26,055 nucleotides of DNA from a virus: positions 1-26,055 of IMG/VR virus record IMGVR_UViG_3300030104_003863; one strand, given 5' to 3'. Under the pieces are notes generated by a model. The model worked only from the letters and a program-made list of their open reading frames with translations. It did not search any database and was not told where the DNA came from. Positions within the stretch are counted from its first letter, which is position 1; every line of letters begins with the position of its first letter. Of this stretch, positions 1 through 7,379 are shown piece by piece. Made by a program: the position numbers and the translations under genes.

Positions 1-92
1 ATTCGCTGGACAAACAAATTGAAGCAGCAAAGGCGCGACCATTGCCAGCCAAGTTCCCTTGGCAACAGGCAAGTGAAGCACCTTCAGAATAA
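1..92 (+). CDS. C-terminus of an upstream virion gene (partial)
   Basis: The third forward frame is open from the window edge to a TAA at 90-92 and encodes the last 29 residues of a protein, ending in SEAPSE. The composition (KARPLPAKFPWQQASEAPSE) is that of a flexible tail. By position before the lysis and tail genes it could be the end of a capsid, scaffold or portal protein, but the fragment is too short to tell. The other two frames close early or give an odd Gln/His-rich peptide, so this frame is preferred. Confidence 0.5.
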   Translation, partial: SLDKQIEAAKARPLPAKFPWQQASEAPSE

Positions 93-118
93 CCTTTAGA
101 TAAATCGGGTGGAGTAAA

Positions 119-277
119 ATGGAAGATTTAGAATGGTTAAAAATATTTGGAGTGAACGGTGGTGTGTTTGCCACTGTATCCTTCTCCGATTTGGAGGTCA
201 TTCTAAAAATAGTAATGCTTCTCCTTACTTGCATTTGGACAGGCATTAAAATCATTAAACTCATAAAAGAAGAATGA
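119..277 (+). CDS. small single-pass membrane protein (52 aa)
   Basis: A 52-residue gene preceded by GGTGGAG seven bases or so before the ATG. Residues about 27-50 form a hydrophobic helix (VILKIVMLLLTCIWTG) followed by a lysine-rich tail, giving one transmembrane segment with a positively charged C-terminus. Its stop overlaps the next start as ATGA, so it is translationally coupled to the holin-like gene. A role in lysis, as a holin partner or regulator, is an inference from size, topology and neighbours; I recognise no named family. Confidence 0.7.
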   Translation: MEDLEWLKIFGVNGGVFATVSFSDLEVILKIVMLLLTCIWTGIKIIKLIKEE

Positions 278-477
278 AAGAAAAACTAAAGAGTAGAAAG
301 CTATGGATGGCCATTGGTGGTCTTTTGACTGTAGCTGCAACTGAATGGCTGAACTTGTCACCAGAGCTAACTGAACAGGTGGTTAGTGCCGTAATCATAA
401 TCGTACCTGCGTACATCGGAGGTCAGGGCATAGTAGATGCGATGAAAGAATACGCCTCTAATGGCAAGAAGAAATGA
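274..477 (+). CDS. holin-like protein (67 aa)
   Basis: A 67-residue protein with a basic N-terminus (MKEKLKSRKLW), a first hydrophobic segment at about 11-27 (MAIGGLLTVAATEWL), a polar turn, a second at about 36-53 (VVSAVIIIVPAYIGGQGIVD) and a lysine-rich tail. The SRKLW start and the AYIGGQGIxD end are the pattern of many small two-helix phage holins. Such proteins assemble in the inner membrane and permeabilise it at lysis. It overlaps the genes on both sides by ATGA, so the four genes from 119 to 789 form one coupled lysis-type cassette placed unusually among the virion genes. Confidence 0.65.
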   Translation: MKEKLKSRKLWMAIGGLLTVAATEWLNLSPELTEQVVSAVIIIVPAYIGGQGIVDAMKEYASNGKKK

Positions 478-716
478 TAGTTGAAGCTCTCAAAGGCTTG
501 GCCGCGTTACCACGGCTGATAGACGCGGTTGAGTCTTTGGGGGATATAGCAAGAGCGCAGATGGCTCAGAAAAGAAAAGATGATAAAGACGAAATGGTTG
601 ACGATCTTATTGCTAATGCTAGGGAACGTAGGGTGCGTCAGCGTGAAGTTGAACGGATTTCAGGAGATAACGGAGAGAAATGCTGTGGGTTTTGCGAATG
701 CTGTAGAAACAGATGA
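474..716 (+). CDS. small coupled protein overlapping a lipoprotein gene (80 aa)
   Basis: Starts in an ATGA overlap with the holin-like gene. The first ~30 residues form an amphipathic helix (VEALKGLAALPRLIDAVESL), then a highly charged Lys/Asp/Arg segment, and the end is a cysteine cluster (CCGFCECC). The last 137 bases also encode the start of the lipoprotein gene at 580 in the +1 frame. This nested layout is like Rz/Rz1 spanin pairs, but the protein has no clear N-terminal transmembrane helix, so an inner-membrane spanin role is only a guess. The cysteine-rich end may simply be a by-product of coding two frames. Confidence 0.5.
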   Translation: MIVEALKGLAALPRLIDAVESLGDIARAQMAQKRKDDKDEMVDDLIANARERRVRQREVERISGDNGEKCCGFCECCRNR

Positions 717-789
717 GGGAGCGGAATTTATAAGAGAGCTTGGAAAATACATTAACCAACTGGAACAACAAATAGAGGCAGGACAATGA
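580..789 (+). CDS. putative outer-membrane lipoprotein, o-spanin-like (69 aa)
   Basis: Basic start (MIKTKW), a hydrophobic stretch (LTILLLMLGNVG) and Cys19 give a lipoprotein signal peptide; Asn at position -3 is unusual, but Val-Gly-Cys is acceptable. Residue +2 is Val, not Asp, which favours outer-membrane sorting. The mature ~50 residues end in a helix (FIRELGKYINQLEQQIEAGQ) suited to coiled-coil contacts. It begins inside the 474-716 gene in another frame and its stop overlaps the next start as ATGA. Size, lipobox and nested position match Rz1-type spanins that help fuse the membranes at lysis. The weak ribosome site (AGAAAAG) suggests coupled translation. Confidence 0.5.
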   Translation: MIKTKWLTILLLMLGNVGCVSVKLNGFQEITERNAVGFANAVETDEGAEFIRELGKYINQLEQQIEAGQ

Positions 790-1520
790 CTTTAACCGAA
801 CTGGCAGATCAGGTTACGACTAAATTGAGCGATACCGACTCCGCTTCAGTTGCGACCTGCAAGAAATTTATCAATAACCGCTACCGTATGCTGTGGGATT
901 CGGGCCTGTGGACTAACTCACTGGGGGTTGTAACCAAATCTGTAGCAGCAGAGGACGAAACTCTTACTTTGTCCGGTGATCCTACTATCTTTTATTACCC
1001 CAGTTCCACAACTGTTGCAGCAACAGCCCCCAGATTACAGTTTGTGGTGGCAACAAAGTTTACTGAGACAGGAAAAGAAGACGGGATAGAGGTTGTTGGT
1101 TCTAACTGGATGCAATTCTTCCAGCTAGACCCTAACATTTGGGAGAACACAAGTTCTCGTCGGGCTAATCCTACCAACTTCACTCCATTGCCCCCTGATG
1201 CCAGCGGTAACTGCCGCATTAAACCCCTTCCCACACCCAAAAACGCAGGGACACTGTATGCGCTGGGCAAATTAAAGTTTACTGAACTGGGTGACTCGGA
1301 TTCTCCGGTGATTCTAGGGGCTGACAATGTGTTATTAGCCTATGCAGAGGGCGATATGCTGGAGAGGTCAATGCAGTACCAGAAAGCACAGGCTAAATTT
1401 ACTGAAGCAACGACATTACTACAGATTTGCAGGGACTTAGACAATGTTCAGCCAGCAAAGGTAAACCGGATAATTCCTGAAGTACCGGATCACTGGCAAA
1501 CACAGGATTTTGTTAACTAA
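786..1520 (+). CDS. head-tail adaptor / tail tubular protein A-like
   Basis: A 244-residue protein with an N-terminal helical region (TLTELADQVTTKL... CKKFINNRYRMLWDSGLW) of the kind found in podovirus gp11/gp4-type connector proteins. A beta-rich middle with hydrophobic FYYP and LQFVV strands follows, and then a helical end (AYAEGDMLERSMQYQKAQAKFTEA) that is also typical of these adaptors. It sits directly before the propeller-like nozzle gene, with TAATG overlap, which is the T7 gp11-gp12 order. Its expected job is to dock below the portal and carry the tail nozzle. The assignment is by order and fold-like pattern, not by a unique motif. Confidence 0.6.
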   Translation: MTLTELADQVTTKLSDTDSASVATCKKFINNRYRMLWDSGLWTNSLGVVTKSVAAEDETLTLSGDPTIFYYPSSTTVAATAPRLQFVVATKFTETGKEDGIEVVGSNWMQFFQLDPNIWENTSSRRANPTNFTPLPPDASGNCRIKPLPTPKNAGTLYALGKLKFTELGDSDSPVILGADNVLLAYAEGDMLERSMQYQKAQAKFTEATTLLQICRDLDNVQPAKVNRIIPEVPDHWQTQDFVN

Positions 1521-3349
1521 TGCCAGTTATAGCCAACAACTCCTTAGATGACTCGCTGCTCCTAGACGGGAACAACAGTTTTGTTGGTGGTCAGGTTAGT
1601 GCTCCCCGCGCAAATCTTGTTCCGCAGGATGCTTATGCTGAAGGCAAGAACATTGACCTTGATGAGTTTGGAAATGCTGTAACTCGTAGGGGTGCAAGTC
1701 TTGCAGCGGGGTATTTAGTGTGGAATGAGGTTAATGTTAACTGGGAAAGTGAGAATGCGGTATGGGAGGGGTTAGTCGCGCCAATAACTTCATTGGGTTA
1801 TTTTGACACTGGCAGCACTGAGTACATAGTAGTTGCTGATGGGTCTAATTACTTAAAAGCAATCACTGAAAACGGCAGCTTTACTCTTCTTACTGGAGCA
1901 ACTTATGCGTCTGGAGCCACCATAAGGTTTGCCCAACTAAATAACCGCTTTTATTACACTGATGAAACCAACAATTTAAGGTACGTTGAAGGCTCAACTG
2001 ATCCGGTCACTGCCCAGACTATTACTGCTGGAAAGATTACCGGAATAAACATTACTGAGGGTGGATCAGGCTATACCAGCCCACCTACTGTTACTATTGA
2101 TGCCCCTTCTTCCGGTGTGACTGCTACAGGCACAGCAGTGCTGGGGTATGATGGCAGTGTGGTTAGCGTGACAATGACCAATGAGGGTAGCGGGTACAAT
2201 AAAGATAACCCGCCTTCTGTCACTTTCTCTACTTCAAGTGGAACTGATGCAACTGGGACAGTTAGAATATCTCAAACCCCTAGTCAGCCTAAGTTTATTG
2301 CTTCTCACACTAATAGACTTTTCTGCACTAGCGCAGACTCTACTGTGCCCTCTGATTTGCTTTATGTTAGCGGGATATTAGATGGTGATGCGTGGGATTT
2401 AGCTGGAGACAATTTAAGAATAGGAAATGACCGAGACCCTATAACTGCATTAATGCCAGCCCAGAACTTTGACCTAATTGTGTTTAAGGAAAGGAGCATT
2501 TATAAGGTTAACTGTGATCCGACTAAAGAAGTTCATCAATGGGACATTAAATTAATTAATAACCGGACAGGTTGTGTGGCAGACGGAACAGTACAGCAGG
2601 TTGGTGCGGATATTATGTTCCTGTCGCGTGACGGTGTTCGTTCTTTGCAGTCTATTCAAGCAGGTACAGAGACAGATATTTCTTTGCCTATTAGCCGCAA
2701 TATAAATGATTACATTGGCCGGATTAATCAGGCTCAAGTTAGTAAATGTACCGCAGCATATTGGAGGAACCGTTACATGCTTTCTGTTCCATTGGACTCA
2801 GCCACCAACCCTGACACGGTGCTTTGTTACAACCTAATGGCGGGAGCTTGGTGTGGATTCTGGACAGGCTGGGAGGCTAGAGATTTTGTTATTACTGCGT
2901 TTAGCGGTCAGTTAAAGCTGAACATAGGAACGCAGAATGGAGAGCTTTACACTTGGGACGACACAACTCCAGAAGCGGATACGACCATAGCTGATTATAA
3001 AGACGGCAATAACACCTATGAATCTTACATAACAACCAGAGCATACACTTATGGAGAAACGTGGGGTGATAAGATTGGTTACTCTTCTCAGTTTAACTTT
3101 GGAAATATCCACACTGACGCAGTTACCGGAGATATAACTTTATTTAAAGACCTGTCGTCATCCGGTAGTTCGCTGGATTCAAGTTTGTCCTTAACTGGCA
3201 GCACCAACCTGATCCGAAAAGGTTACAACACTTTGTCAAAAGGCAGGTTTGACCAGATGCAATTTAAAGTAAAAGCAGACGGAGGAAGGCTTTCCCTGCA
3301 CACCATCCAAACCAGTGCGTTTGGTCAACCTATTGATCCGCAGAAATGA
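1520..3349 (+). CDS. tail nozzle / DNA-stabilisation protein, tail tubular B-like
   Basis: A 609-residue, beta-strand-rich protein with repeated propeller-like strands (YIVVADGSNYLKAI, FAQLNNRFYYTDE, DLIVFKERSIYKV, DIMFLSRDGVRSL, YWRNRYMLSVPLD, LCYNLMAGAWCGF), as in T7 gp12 and P22 gp10-type podovirus nozzle or hub proteins. Residues about 171-250 hold an inserted pair of GSGY repeats (GGSGYTSPPTVTI and EGSGYNKDNPPSVTF), a motif common in phage surface modules. It would sit at the tail tip, keep packaged DNA in and take part in host contact. It overlaps both neighbours by one to four bases. Confidence 0.65.
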   Translation: MPVIANNSLDDSLLLDGNNSFVGGQVSAPRANLVPQDAYAEGKNIDLDEFGNAVTRRGASLAAGYLVWNEVNVNWESENAVWEGLVAPITSLGYFDTGSTEYIVVADGSNYLKAITENGSFTLLTGATYASGATIRFAQLNNRFYYTDETNNLRYVEGSTDPVTAQTITAGKITGINITEGGSGYTSPPTVTIDAPSSGVTATGTAVLGYDGSVVSVTMTNEGSGYNKDNPPSVTFSTSSGTDATGTVRISQTPSQPKFIASHTNRLFCTSADSTVPSDLLYVSGILDGDAWDLAGDNLRIGNDRDPITALMPAQNFDLIVFKERSIYKVNCDPTKEVHQWDIKLINNRTGCVADGTVQQVGADIMFLSRDGVRSLQSIQAGTETDISLPISRNINDYIGRINQAQVSKCTAAYWRNRYMLSVPLDSATNPDTVLCYNLMAGAWCGFWTGWEARDFVITAFSGQLKLNIGTQNGELYTWDDTTPEADTTIADYKDGNNTYESYITTRAYTYGETWGDKIGYSSQFNFGNIHTDAVTGDITLFKDLSSSGSSLDSSLSLTGSTNLIRKGYNTLSKGRFDQMQFKVKADGGRLSLHTIQTSAFGQPIDPQK

Positions 3350-3756
3350 ACTCACTGAACCTAATGACATTGGCAATCGGGCAGCTTTTTCATAAGCACC
3401 TAGACCATTGTAAGGATTGGAAACCTGCCACTTTGTTGAGGTGGGTGGAATGGTTCGTCGTCAAAAAGAGGTACTGGACAGTGGTAAGAGACGGAGAAAT
3501 TGCCGGAGCAGTTTTAATACGGTTTGTTGACAGTCCTGAAGATTGCAAGTCAAACTACATAGATACTGGTGGCAGAATTTGTTTTGTAGATGCTGCTGTA
3601 GCAAAGGGAGACGGAGTGCTGAAGGAACTTTATACAAAGATGTTTAATGATATGGGCCATAAAGCTGACTCAATGGTTTGGGTTAGGCCAAAACATAACG
3701 ACAAAATAATTAGTGTTCCAATGGAGCAAGCAAAAAGAAGATTAATAAAGGAATAG
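3346..3756 (+). CDS. gp13-like internal/assembly protein, GNAT-like
   Basis: A 136-residue protein, close in size to T7 gp13 and in the same place between nozzle and internal core genes. The strands YWTVVRDGEIAGAVLIRFV and ICFVDAAVAKGDGVLKELYTKMF look like the central strands and following helix of a GCN5-type acetyltransferase fold, with a GDG turn near the acyl-CoA loop position. No complete acetyl-CoA motif (Q/RxxGxG/A) is present, so catalytic activity is doubtful. It is coupled to the nozzle gene by ATGA and ends four bases before the next gene. The name rests on synteny and fold impression only. Confidence 0.45.
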   Translation: MNSLNLMTLAIGQLFHKHLDHCKDWKPATLLRWVEWFVVKKRYWTVVRDGEIAGAVLIRFVDSPEDCKSNYIDTGGRICFVDAAVAKGDGVLKELYTKMFNDMGHKADSMVWVRPKHNDKIISVPMEQAKRRLIKE

Positions 3757-3760
3757 AATT

Positions 3761-5938
3761 ATGGGCAAATCATCAGCACCTCCAGCACCAACACCACCCT
3801 CTCCTGCCGACATAGCTGCGGCTAATACTGAGTCAGCACAGGCTATGATGGAACTGCAACGGGCAATGCAGTTTGGTGACGAGGTAATGAAGCAGGGCTA
3901 TATGAGGGAGAGTCTTGGGGTTCCTACAGGAGCAACCCCAGTTTATTCCTCTGAAACCGTAAAAACTACTGGCCCAAAAGAAATTTACCAGCAAGACCGT
4001 AAGGATGTTGACGGAGATGAATTACCTGAAAACGAATATAAACTTTTTACTGTAGACCCAAATGGAAACCTTCAGTTTGTTAAAGGGGTAAATAAGCCAT
4101 CTTGGGCCAGTCAATATAAAGGAAAACCTTGGTACACTTTAAGGGATGACGGGCGAAATTTGCCTTCTTCGGGTAATCAAACAGTAAATCAAGATGTAAA
4201 GACTTTAACTGGCTATAAAAATGCAGACGGCACAATTACTGAAGCATATCAATATTTTAAATTAGATGAAGACGGCTCAAGAGTAGCGGTAGATAGAGAT
4301 GAAGCAATTCAAGCAGACTTTGCAGGAATGTCTGACATTGATTTGGCAAGAAAACAATTTGAGTTTGAGCAGGAAACTTCCCCTGAAAAAACTCGGTTTT
4401 TACTAGACCAACTTGAACAGTTCGGGCCGGAGGCAGCTAGGATTGGGCGTGATGTTCTGCAAAGAACAGACCCAACCGGATTTGCTGCGCGTGAACTGCT
4501 TGGAGAACTGGCACAGGCATACGAGCCGTCACCAGTGCCAGATGCTCCAACAATGCAGGAGGCAGGAGATGCACCTACGGCTGAGAGAATAGATGCACCC
4601 CCAACCCTTTCAGAAGTTGCTTATACTCCAGAGTACCAGAGGGCAGGTGAGTTAGGTGATCTTGGTAGAGTGCAAGCAGCACCACAGTTTGCCGAGCTTG
4701 ACACTACTGGCCCAACTCTCGGACGGGCTGGGGAAATGGATGCTCTGGAAAGAACGCAAGCAGCACCTAGTCTTGAAAGGTTACAGGATATTCCTGAATT
4801 AACCGCTGACCCAACTTCAATGGCCGGAAGAAGGTTTGCTGAACAACAGTACATTGATCGGGCACAAGATGGTCGCACTTCTCAGTTAATGGCAGAGGAG
4901 GCAAGAAGAGTTGCTAGAGGCAGAGCAGCAGCAACCGGAAACATTTTTGGAGGCGGGGCAGCTATAGAAGAGGCTCGCACAGTAAGGCAAGCTGAAGATG
5001 CAGGACAACGTCAGGCTTTATCTGACTTAATTGGATTCCTGCAATCAGGGCAAAGTGCTGGAGACTATGAGTCTCGCCTTGCCCAACAGAATCTAGCCAA
5101 CCGCCTAATGGGCATCCAGCAGAGAACAGGAGCGGAACAAGCAGAGTTTGGAATGGGTCAGCAGGTTACAGAACAGCGCAATGTTGCTGCAATGCAGGAA
5201 CGTGCTGACCAACTGGCCGCGCTTGGGCAGCGTAATCAAGCTGAACAACAGGAGTTCCAAAACTTACAAGCCGCACTTGACCAGCAGAACCAAGTGAGAG
5301 CGCAACAATTCGGTGCAGATATGCAAGCCACCGAGTTTAACACGCAACAAAGAATGCGTGAGCGAGCAGATGAGTTGGCAGCTATGGCTCAACGTAATCA
5401 GGCTGAAGAGTCTGAGTACCAGAACTTGCTTCAGGGCTTGCAGCAACAACAGAACGTCAGAACCGCAGGGTTCGGTATGCAGCAACAAGCAGTTGCTCAA
5501 AGGAATCAAGCTGCCGAGTCTGACTTTGCTAAACAGCAATCGGCACTGGCTCAACGTAATCAAGCTAGACAGCAATCCTTTGCTAATGCAATGCAAAGGA
5601 CTGCTACGCAGCAACAAATGCAACAACAGCAGATGGCTAACTTACAGAGCTTTAGCGGGTTAGCCCCTGTCAGTCAACAGTTTGGTGGAATGGCTGGAGC
5701 GGGACAGGGTATGGCAACTACCTTCAACCCAATCCAATATCAACCTACCAGCGCACAATCCTTACTGCAGGGACAACAGCAGTTGCAGAGCAACCTGTTT
5801 GGTACTCAATCACAGAACTGGGCAACACAAGCACAAATGGCCAACCAGCCTAGCGCATTTGGGCAGATACTGGGAACAGGGCTGGGAGCATTTGCCGGAG
5901 GATTTGGGGCTAAAGCAGGAAAGAAAGCATTTAGTTAA
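3761..5938 (+). CDS. Gln-rich ejection / internal virion protein with repeats
   Basis: A 725-residue protein opening with MGKSSAPPAPTPPSPAD, a Pro/Ala start common in podovirus internal proteins. The middle carries a repeated Ala/Pro segment (RAGELGDLGRVQAAP, RAGEMDALERTQAAP). The C-terminal third is a long Gln/Asn/Arg coiled-coil region in which RNQA recurs four times (RNQAEQQEF, RNQAEESEY, RNQAAESDF, RNQARQQSF) at about residues 490-610. It ends in a Gly/Ala-rich hydrophobic stretch (ILGTGLGAFAGGFGAKAG) that could insert in a membrane. A good ribosome site (AAGGAA) precedes the ATG. Position corresponds to T7 gp14, which enters the host during DNA ejection. Confidence 0.55.
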   Translation: MGKSSAPPAPTPPSPADIAAANTESAQAMMELQRAMQFGDEVMKQGYMRESLGVPTGATPVYSSETVKTTGPKEIYQQDRKDVDGDELPENEYKLFTVDPNGNLQFVKGVNKPSWASQYKGKPWYTLRDDGRNLPSSGNQTVNQDVKTLTGYKNADGTITEAYQYFKLDEDGSRVAVDRDEAIQADFAGMSDIDLARKQFEFEQETSPEKTRFLLDQLEQFGPEAARIGRDVLQRTDPTGFAARELLGELAQAYEPSPVPDAPTMQEAGDAPTAERIDAPPTLSEVAYTPEYQRAGELGDLGRVQAAPQFAELDTTGPTLGRAGEMDALERTQAAPSLERLQDIPELTADPTSMAGRRFAEQQYIDRAQDGRTSQLMAEEARRVARGRAAATGNIFGGGAAIEEARTVRQAEDAGQRQALSDLIGFLQSGQSAGDYESRLAQQNLANRLMGIQQRTGAEQAEFGMGQQVTEQRNVAAMQERADQLAALGQRNQAEQQEFQNLQAALDQQNQVRAQQFGADMQATEFNTQQRMRERADELAAMAQRNQAEESEYQNLLQGLQQQQNVRTAGFGMQQQAVAQRNQAAESDFAKQQSALAQRNQARQQSFANAMQRTATQQQMQQQQMANLQSFSGLAPVSQQFGGMAGAGQGMATTFNPIQYQPTSAQSLLQGQQQLQSNLFGTQSQNWATQAQMANQPSAFGQILGTGLGAFAGGFGAKAGKKAFS

Positions 5939-5971
5939 CATTGTGTAACACAATGTTCTACGTAGAACATT
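5937..5971. promoter_or_regulatory. composite palindromes A+B between two ejection genes
   Basis: Two perfect palindromes overlap here. Palindrome A spans 5937-5957 (21 bases, core ATTGTGTAACACAAT, single-base centre at 5947). Palindrome B spans 5952-5971 (AATGTTCTACGTAGAACATT) and shares AATGTT with A. The stop codon of the upstream gene lies in the first base pairs of A, and the ribosome site AAGGAG of the next gene begins just after B. The same pair recurs elsewhere in the window, so this is likely a binding site for one or two dimeric DNA-binding proteins. Confidence 0.75.
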
Positions 5972-5984
5972 AAGGAGTAATAAA

Positions 5985-7379
5985 ATGGCATTAAATCTAA
6001 GAGGATTCGGTGAGGCTTTTTCTCAATCGTTCAACAAGACCTTCGGCCAGACACTAGAGGACTTGTTTAAGAAAGACGCAGAAAAGAGAAAAGAAAAGAA
6101 AGCACAAAAGCTAAGGGACTCTGTGTCAGACTCAAGGTACGAACTTGCCATGAGGCTTGCAGGTGATGAGGCAAAAAAGTCTGTTGCGGGAAAGTTTAAG
6201 CCTAAAGGAATGCACTCAATAGAAGAGGGGATGTTTGATGTAAGCACTCCCAGCGAAAAAATGGAGACAGCATTGCTATCGGAAAAGTTTAAAGAAGGAA
6301 AAGATAAAGCAAGAGTAATGAAAGATGTTATGTCTGATCTGCTTACCGACGAAGCACAGACTAGAAGGGCCGAGGAGTTAAGGCAAAAGATGAGGAAAGA
6401 AAGGAAGCAAGATGCTAATAGACCCGAAAAGAAAGCAACTAAAGAAAATATAGGCTTAATTAACACTGCATTAAGAGACTCACTTTCAACTAAATCAAGA
6501 GGTGAAGGTGACATTGCAACAAGAGTGCCGACCCAAGTTTGGGTAGATGAAGGGCTGTTTGATGAAAACAGAAGGGCAACAAAAAAACTATCAAAAGCAC
6601 TTAGAATGGGAACTACGGCAGGGCAGGAAAACCTTAATAATTTGCGAGAGTATGTAGCAGAAAAGGGTCAACTTCCTGCAGCAAGTTTGATAGGAACAAG
6701 TGAACTTGGTAGACAGGTTAAGAGCTGGAAGGGTGAATCAGATAAGGTAAAATCTTTAGAAAGCAACACTAAAGTCTTAAAGGCAGTGCACTCTGCGCTA
6801 AGACTGAAAGGCGATGATGGAGCAGCAGCAGCAGCAGCAGCAGGACTCCACCCTTGGCCTTCTAAAGAATTTAAGGATGAAACACTAGCAACATTATTCA
6901 GAACCAAAGATGATCTTAATTCTGCTATAGGACAATTTACTCCGCTAGAAATGGCAAGTTACAATTCACATTTAGCTAGAGCAAATATAGAGAAAGCAAT
7001 GAAGCAAGAAGCAAAGGACGAAAAAAGAACTGAGACTACTCAGGAAATGCGAAGAGTCTACAGGGATCAAGCAAAAAGACTGTCAGAAGACTTTAAGTCT
7101 TCAAGTTATGATGAAGAAGGAGTGCCAGCATATGTATTACTTCCATACAGTAGCACTACAGACAATGGCAGGCCTTACACTCTTTTTAAACCTATCTTTG
7201 ACCCAAGGCACAAAAGAACGCAAAAAGACATAAAAGAGGCAAACTCAAAAGCAAAAGAACTTATACTAAAAGTTAACCCTTGGATGAAAGAAGATGCAGG
7301 TGACAGTGGAAGCGTTGATTTCGGAGGAGGCCAAAATGCAACTTGGAAGAAAAAGTTTGAGCCACACACAGACGAGTAA
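5985..7379 (+). CDS. internal virion protein (gp15-like position)
   Basis: A 464-residue, very charged and mostly helical protein without transmembrane segments. It starts MALNLRGFGEAF after a strong AAGGAG site. It carries Lys/Glu-rich stretches (KKDAEKRKEKKAQKLR; QKMRKERKQD) and, near residues 280-286, seven alanines all encoded by GCA. It lies between the Gln-rich protein and the giant ejection protein, with TAATG coupling to the latter, which is the place of T7 gp15 in the internal core that crosses the periplasm. No family motif is recognisable, so the function is inferred from position alone. Confidence 0.5.
   Translation: MALNLRGFGEAFSQSFNKTFGQTLEDLFKKDAEKRKEKKAQKLRDSVSDSRYELAMRLAGDEAKKSVAGKFKPKGMHSIEEGMFDVSTPSEKMETALLSEKFKEGKDKARVMKDVMSDLLTDEAQTRRAEELRQKMRKERKQDANRPEKKATKENIGLINTALRDSLSTKSRGEGDIATRVPTQVWVDEGLFDENRRATKKLSKALRMGTTAGQENLNNLREYVAEKGQLPAASLIGTSELGRQVKSWKGESDKVKSLESNTKVLKAVHSALRLKGDDGAAAAAAAGLHPWPSKEFKDETLATLFRTKDDLNSAIGQFTPLEMASYNSHLARANIEKAMKQEAKDEKRTETTQEMRRVYRDQAKRLSEDFKSSSYDEEGVPAYVLLPYSSTTDNGRPYTLFKPIFDPRHKRTQKDIKEANSKAKELILKVNPWMKEDAGDSGSVDFGGGQNATWKKKFEPHTDE
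6822..6842 (+). repeat. GCA x7 trinucleotide run
   Basis: Seven consecutive GCA codons encode a poly-alanine run flanked by Gly. Perfect trinucleotide tracts of this length can change by whole codons without breaking the frame, so length variation between isolates would be expected. Confidence 0.9.

Noticed and set aside
5264-5663. Alternative frames in the Gln-rich repeat region
   Set aside because: Repetitive CAA/CAG codons leave long open frames in other registers; no start signals or conserved patterns support them.
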